From Firmicutes bacterium UBA6113 (GTDB lineage Bacteria; Bacillota; Clostridia; Tissierellales; Sedimentibacteraceae): a stretch of DNA of 64,000 nt. Below are positions 60,077 through 64,000 of the stretch, piece after piece. The DNA lies in assembly GCA_002422545.1 (NCBI GenBank), contig DIWF01000036.1, positions 186,001-250,000 on the forward strand, given 5' to 3'. Position 1 is the stretch's first letter. Each line of letters opens with the position of its first letter. The position numbers and the translations under genes are program-made. The notes under the pieces were generated by a model. The model searched no databases. It was not told where the DNA came from and was given only the letters and a program-made list of their open reading frames with translations.

Positions 60077-60853
60077 TTACTTCTTAGCCATATACAATCT
60101 TACCTCTTGAGGAATAACAATTTTACCCCCCTTACCATCTATATAACTTGCAGCACTATCTAAAATAGCCTTCTGCTTATGAATATCTATATCATGAAAA
60201 TCCGAATAAGAATTCATCAGCTTTAAATATCTTTCTGTAGTATATTCATCATCCCATCTATAAATCTTAGATACTGGATTATTGAATAAATTATTGAGTT
60301 GTATTTGTGAAATCCTAAGATTATGTAAATCTTCTGCTTCATCTAAACTTATATAGTCATCAAGCTCAGGAGCATATTTTCGATATATATTTCTTATTTG
60401 TTTCAGCATTTCAGTTTTTGGCTCAACTATAGATGCCAAATGCCAGAAAACCGCCATTACTCCATTTCTTTTTAGCATGTTGTATGCTTTAGTGTATCCA
60501 ACTTCAGGTTTAATCCAATGGAAAGCTGTAGCTGAAAAAATCAGGTTATATTCTTCGTTTAAACAATTGTAATTTTCAAATGAAGAGCATATAGAATTGA
60601 AATTATGATACTCAGAGTATTTATCCAATAAAAATTTGACTTGTTTCTCTGAAATCTCTAATCCTGTAATATTGTAATGATTTTTTACAAAATATTCTGT
60701 TGCTTGACCCGGGCCCGAACCTATTTCAAGTATTTTTGCATCACATTTTAACATTGCGTATTCAACAATATCATTGTATAGTTCAGATGTATACCCTGGT
60801 CGTGCTGTTTCATAATCTTGTATTATATCTTTAAAAACATCTTTATTTTCCAA
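60077..60853 (-). CDS. Class I SAM-dependent methyltransferase
   Basis: 258 residues. Motif I KILEIGSGPGQAT, the aspartate/glutamate region ITGLEISEKQV, LIFSATAFHWIKPEVGYTKAYNMLKRNGVMAVFWH. A trans-aconitate or SAM methyltransferase-like family. The start is a TTG behind GAGGAGAG. The substrate is unknown. Confidence 0.87.
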   Translation of the reverse strand: MENKDVFKDIIQDYETARPGYTSELYNDIVEYAMLKCDAKILEIGSGPGQATEYFVKNHYNITGLEISEKQVKFLLDKYSEYHNFNSICSSFENYNCLNEEYNLIFSATAFHWIKPEVGYTKAYNMLKRNGVMAVFWHLASIVEPKTEMLKQIRNIYRKYAPELDDYISLDEAEDLHNLRISQIQLNNLFNNPVSKIYRWDDEYTTERYLKLMNSYSDFHDIDIHKQKAILDSAASYIDGKGGKIVIPQEVRLYMAKK

Positions 60854-60978
60854 TATGTTTCTCTCCTCTTTTTAATGCCTCTTCTTTTTTTACTAAGTAC
60901 CATTCCATTAACAATGGCTACTGTAATACAAATAATAATTGTTATAACTTGCTGGGATGACCATCCTCCAAAATCCAC
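60823..60978 (-). CDS. Possible small membrane protein overlapping the methyltransferase start
   Basis: 51 residues from a GTG behind GGAGGA: one hydrophobic helix (QVITIIICITVAIVNGMVL) then a very basic tail (SKKRRGIKKRR). It overlaps the methyltransferase gene by 31 bases in another frame. Supported only by the ribosome-binding site and the helix. Confidence 0.35.
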   Translation of the reverse strand: MDFGGWSSQQVITIIICITVAIVNGMVLSKKRRGIKKRRETYWKIKMFLKI

Positions 60979-61028
60979 AATGTCCTCCTATAATTAATTT
61001 TCTATATAATTATAAATTTTAGTTTAAC

Positions 61029-61706
61029 TTATTCCACATTACATTGTAATTCTAATTTTAATCTATTGAAATATTGCTCCATAAATGCAATCCTGTCTTC
61101 GCCTATTTCTTTTGCTTTTTTTGTATATAATTTATCCGGAATCTTTTTAAATTTGACTTCAAATTCAATGATTGGGTTATGTTTTGAACTATCCTTTATC
61201 CTTCCATTTTCGGTTGTGTTGTCATTTATGTATTCACTTATTGAGTTATTTAATTCCAGTCTTTGTCCACATTGACCAGAAAGCATGAAGGTTCGAGCAA
61301 TACCAATTGCACCGATTGCATCTAGTTTATCTGAATCAAAAAGTATTTTCGCTTCTATTGTTCTTGGTTCATTTCCGGTTCTGAATCTATGTGTAATAAT
61401 ACAATGCTTGATTTTTTTTATCTTTTCTTCATCATATTTTAAATCTTTTAATATATCTCCTGCAATTCTACTTCCCAAAACGGCATGGTCAATTTCTCCT
61501 GTTTTATCTTCATTTTCATCAACTCTTGCAATATCGTGTAGCAATGCTGCTGGAATCAATATTTCTAAATCTACATTTTCTTCATATTTTGAAATCATTA
61601 AGCAAAGATTGTAGACTCTCATTACATGATCCAGATTATGTGCAGAACAAGTCAATTTATTTTGAACTATTTCTAAAATTCTTTTATGTTTTATTTCACT
61701 ATTCAC
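61029..61706 (-). CDS. HD-domain phosphohydrolase (YedJ/YpgQ-like)
   Basis: 225 residues. CSAHNLDHVMRVYNLC (first His), LLHDIAR (HD), DHAVLGSRIAGDIL, CIITHRFRTG and DSDKLDAIGAIGIAR are the standard motif series of this group. Some members hydrolyse nucleotides; its substrate is unknown. The GTG (MNSEIKH) behind GGAGGAAGTA is favoured over an ATG eight codons upstream. Confidence 0.88.
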   Translation of the reverse strand: MNSEIKHKRILEIVQNKLTCSAHNLDHVMRVYNLCLMISKYEENVDLEILIPAALLHDIARVDENEDKTGEIDHAVLGSRIAGDILKDLKYDEEKIKKIKHCIITHRFRTGNEPRTIEAKILFDSDKLDAIGAIGIARTFMLSGQCGQRLELNNSISEYINDNTTENGRIKDSSKHNPIIEFEVKFKKIPDKLYTKKAKEIGEDRIAFMEQYFNRLKLELQCNVE

Positions 61707-61872
61707 TACTTCCTCCATTTGTAAACCCATATGACTTCTTTGTGTTTTTTATTTTCTATATTTAAAAAATACTAACAGCATAATAAGAATATGTTATCGT
61801 ATTAAGTTGAATATTACGAATTATTTAGTTACCATGCTAACTGTTTTGATCACATCAAATCTAGAAAAATTC

Positions 61873-62328
61873 TTAATTAACTTTTGAGTATAGGCATTCA
61901 CCCATACCAGAAATATAGTTTAATAACCTTGTGTCATATAATGAATAATACTTACTACTATATTCATCAGTAACATATATTTCCCCATCCCCAAATGCCA
62001 TAAAATATATTGCCGTACCATTATTCATCTGTAATGTTATATCGATTGAATCCGATATTGAAGTATGTTTTCCCGATATTTTCCTACAATCTCGTTCAGT
62101 AATATTACAACTGTTAAAAAAGTTAATAAATCCATTAAGTTCAGTAGTTGATAATTCGTGACTTAATTTTCCTCCTATACGTGAATCTGAAACTTCCCCT
62201 GAGGTAATTTGATCCGTAGGCAATGTAATCTGTTTGTTGTATAAGTTATGTAGCTGCGTTCTATCGACAGTTATAAATATTAAAAAAACAATTATAATGG
62301 CTCCAAAAATAAATAGTTTTTTCTTCAT
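61873..62328 (-). CDS. Membrane-anchored protein of unknown function
   Basis: 151 residues with an N-terminal helix (KLFIFGAIIIVFLIFITV) and an extracytoplasmic domain with two Cys (SCNITERDC and later CLYSK). No known family. It lies in a run of small envelope-directed genes with 62367 and 62833. Confidence 0.6.
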   Translation of the reverse strand: MKKKLFIFGAIIIVFLIFITVDRTQLHNLYNKQITLPTDQITSGEVSDSRIGGKLSHELSTTELNGFINFFNSCNITERDCRKISGKHTSISDSIDITLQMNNGTAIYFMAFGDGEIYVTDEYSSKYYSLYDTRLLNYISGMGECLYSKVN

Positions 62329-62366
62329 ATACTAACTCCTTAAATACATCTAATAATATTTGAATA

Positions 62367-62798
62367 TTATTCACTGACAATTACAGCATCGAAGTGTGTT
62401 TCTTGTTCATTACTAAAAACCTTTATGGTATCAACATTTTCAGGCTTCTTAATTTTATATAAATGTCTGTTCTCAACTTCCTTATTTTCATAGTCATCAG
62501 CATATTTTTCACTGAAATTAATAACCAATGTTTTATCTTTAACTTTCATACTTACATCGGCATAGTATGGTGTTTTTTCTCCTTGTACTACATTGTACCC
62601 ATTCAAAAACAAATACACCTCATCTGTACCATTTTCATAAAGATAAATACCATTCTTACTGTAAAAAGTACTCAAAGATGATTTAATTTCCCCGTTTGCA
62701 TTATTTAGGTCTACTTTTGTAAATAATGAATCATTTTTATTACAACTTATCATCACTAATAAGATAATGATTAAAATTGCAGACAGCTTTTTGCTCAA
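62367..62798 (-). CDS. Small lipoprotein of unknown function
   Basis: 143 residues. The signal peptide ends with lipobox MISC (Cys at about 19), then a beta-rich domain (YADVSMKVKDKTLVINF). It starts with TTG behind GGAGGG. It follows the previous small gene and precedes 61873 with a 38-base gap, so an operon is likely. Confidence 0.65.
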   Translation of the reverse strand: MSKKLSAILIIILLVMISCNKNDSLFTKVDLNNANGEIKSSLSTFYSKNGIYLYENGTDEVYLFLNGYNVVQGEKTPYYADVSMKVKDKTLVINFSEKYADDYENKEVENRHLYKIKKPENVDTIKVFSNEQETHFDAVIVSE

Positions 62799-62832
62799 CT
62801 ATATTCCCTCCTTACCTAAAGTAACGCCTGTA

Positions 62833-63003
62833 TTATATTCTTACAGTAAAAATTAACAGTGTAGTTAATGAAATCAAAATTCTGAATATACCAAACAATC
62901 GTACATATGCTTTCCATTGACCAATATCAAAGTAAAAGATTGATGTTGCTGATACCAAAAGCAAAAATAATATTTCAGTTGCAACTGTTTTCTTATTTAG
63001 CAT
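62833..63003 (-). CDS. Small membrane protein
   Basis: 56 residues, two hydrophobic helices (EILFLLLVSATSIFYF and FRILISLTTLLIF). Start ATG at 63001-63003 behind TAGGAG. It lies upstream of the lipoprotein gene in the same direction. No family known. Confidence 0.5.
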   Translation of the reverse strand: MLNKKTVATEILFLLLVSATSIFYFDIGQWKAYVRLFGIFRILISLTTLLIFTVRI

Positions 63004-63129
63004 CAAACCATACTCCTAACTGATATGATTTTCTTACCTTACAATTTTCCACTAAAGGCATATAATCTAAAAGTATAAATGAATCATATTTGTTACTGCT
63101 GCAATAGTCTGCTATTCACAAATAGAAAT

Positions 63130-63657
63130 TTATAAATGTATCCAGTATCTTTCGAGGTATACATTATCAGGCTTACAATAAATTGTACTTTCATATACTC
63201 CGCCATTAGCCAAAATGGTACGTTTACTACCTTCGTTTCCTTGAATACACGTTATCAATACATCATCAAGCCCATATGCTTTACAAATTTTAAGACAATC
63301 AGAAAGCATATACTTAGCATAACCTTTTCTTCTTTCGTCAGGGCGTACTGAGTATCCAATATGACCACCATATTTTTCAAGAAATTCGTTGAAATAATGT
63401 CGAAATTGAATCATACCAACTATTTTATTATCTATTTCACGAACATAAATGAATTGTTCACATGGAACCAAATTTTCAGGTACACTTTTTTCATTTTCAC
63501 ACCTTTGATTAAATTCCAGCCATTCTTTAATGTTTTCCATACGCCTCAACGGACCTGTACCATCCATAGAACTGTTAGCCTCTAACATTTCTTTACGAAA
63601 GGCTTCAATATCACTTTCATAATAAAAACTTGGCTTAATTAGTACAAATTTATCCAT
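63130..63657 (-). CDS. GNAT N-acetyltransferase
   Basis: 175 residues. FYYESDIEAFRKEMLEANSSMDGTGPL, MIQFRHYFNEFLEKYGGHIGYSVRPDERRKGYAKYMLSDCL (motif A, RRxGYA) and LITCIQGNEGSKRTILANGG. It resembles the clostridial GNATs that acetylate small amines. It starts behind GGGGGG. Confidence 0.9.
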   Translation of the reverse strand: MDKFVLIKPSFYYESDIEAFRKEMLEANSSMDGTGPLRRMENIKEWLEFNQRCENEKSVPENLVPCEQFIYVREIDNKIVGMIQFRHYFNEFLEKYGGHIGYSVRPDERRKGYAKYMLSDCLKICKAYGLDDVLITCIQGNEGSKRTILANGGVYESTIYCKPDNVYLERYWIHL

Positions 63658-63692
63658 AATCCCCCCTGATTTTTTAACTTTAGATTTTTATA

Positions 63693-64000
63693 CTATTTTT
63701 CAATAAATTTAATTGTCTCTTCAATAATTCTATTAGTCTCTTCACCTTCATTATATGCTTCAAAACCATGTTCACCTTTTGAATGTAATATAAACTCAAC
63801 TTCACATCCTAAATTCCTGACTTCTTTAATAAAATTATCGTTACAATCAGCAGAATATACATCATCTAAAGATCCCATAGCTATAAAGAATTTTGGCAAA
63901 CAGGATTTGTTAATCATCTTTATAATACTTGAATCTAGTTTTCCGTAATAAGTAATTATCTTATTTATAAATCCAGTATTTATTTCCATAATATTTTTAA
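63693..64000 (-). CDS. Alpha/beta-hydrolase, C-terminal part (continues beyond window)
   Basis: The frame is open to the right edge of the window. The visible part is the C-terminal third of a BD-FAE/S9-like hydrolase: FFIAMGSLDDVY holds the catalytic Asp and SKGEHGFEAY the catalytic His. The nucleophilic Ser is not in the window. An internal ATG at 63987-63989 exists but would give a fragment that cannot fold as a hydrolase, so I treat the gene as truncated by the edge. Confidence 0.8.
   Translation of the reverse strand, partial: KNIMEINTGFINKIITYYGKLDSSIIKMINKSCLPKFFIAMGSLDDVYSADCNDNFIKEVRNLGCEVEFILHSKGEHGFEAYNEGEETNRIIEETIKFIEK

Overview
The window is AT-rich, with short intergenic gaps and strong Shine-Dalgarno sites. 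It carries a T-box, a ykkC-type riboswitch, [FeFe]-hydrogenase maturation genes, MinD/NifX iron-sulfur ATPases, Etf-coupled acyl-CoA chemistry and sigma-54 catabolic operons. This points to a strictly anaerobic, probably amino-acid- or organic-acid-fermenting member of the Clostridia/Tissierellia group. A Sedimentibacter-like organism is my guess from gene content, not a demonstrated identity. No rRNA, tRNA or CRISPR array was seen.

Layout. 1-0.8 kb: end of a folate operon (folK) plus an HD phosphohydrolase. 0.9-4.7 kb: polysaccharide deacetylase, then a T-box leader (specifier reads CTA, Leu) controlling a YkvI-type transporter and an iron-type hydroxycarboxylate/alcohol dehydrogenase. 4.9-8.5 kb: small proteins and two envelope proteins that share an ECF-sigma-like promoter. 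8.5-10.1 kb: TetR/FMN-binding/flavodoxin redox operon. 10.2-12.6 kb: NudC-like Nudix hydrolase, a DUF1064 protein and a peroxiredoxin whose peroxidatic Cys is Ser. 12.6-17 kb: an orange-protein-like NifX/MinD/MinD/NifX operon and an FMN glutamate-synthase-domain gene; both promoters are framed by the same TTGACATATG inverted sites. 17-25.5 kb: acetyltransferases, a nucleoside phosphorylase and a run of poorly known membrane or lipoprotein genes. 25.5-27.7 kb: LysO-like exporter and a guanidine-I riboswitch in front of a standalone B3/B4 tRNA-editing protein (probable canavanyl-tRNA deacylase).

27.8-36.3 kb: a catabolic operon (DUF6282 metal hydrolase, thiolase, cupin, TRAP transporter, HpcH/HpaI aldolase) with two tandem -24/-12 promoters, divergent from its sigma-54 activator. 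36.4-38.2 kb: an IS3-family element splitting a small membrane-protein gene. 38.4-42.8 kb: peptide deformylase, acetyltransferases and a second sigma-54 activator. 43-50.7 kb: a cai-like operon (enoyl-CoA hydratase, GntP permease, type III CoA-transferase, acyl-CoA dehydrogenase, EtfB, EtfA) behind a strong -24/-12 promoter and a perfect 21-bp upstream inverted repeat. Such a set can import a (probably hydroxy-) carboxylate, activate it to a CoA ester, dehydrate it and reduce the enoyl-CoA.

51-57.4 kb: a small XRE/membrane module, HydF-HydE-TM1266-type regulator, and a NitT/TauT-type ABC transporter with a structured, terminator-bearing leader I could not assign to a known riboswitch class. 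57.4-64 kb: YdcF-like protein, acetyltransferases, methyltransferase, HD protein, small membrane proteins and a truncated alpha/beta hydrolase at the edge.

Most interesting: the two sigma-54 catabolic operons with visible promoter architecture, the guanidine riboswitch/B3-B4 pair, the shared operators around the orp-like cluster, the ECF-like promoter pair, and the unassigned leader of the ABC operon. No wholly new system could be proved from sequence reading alone.
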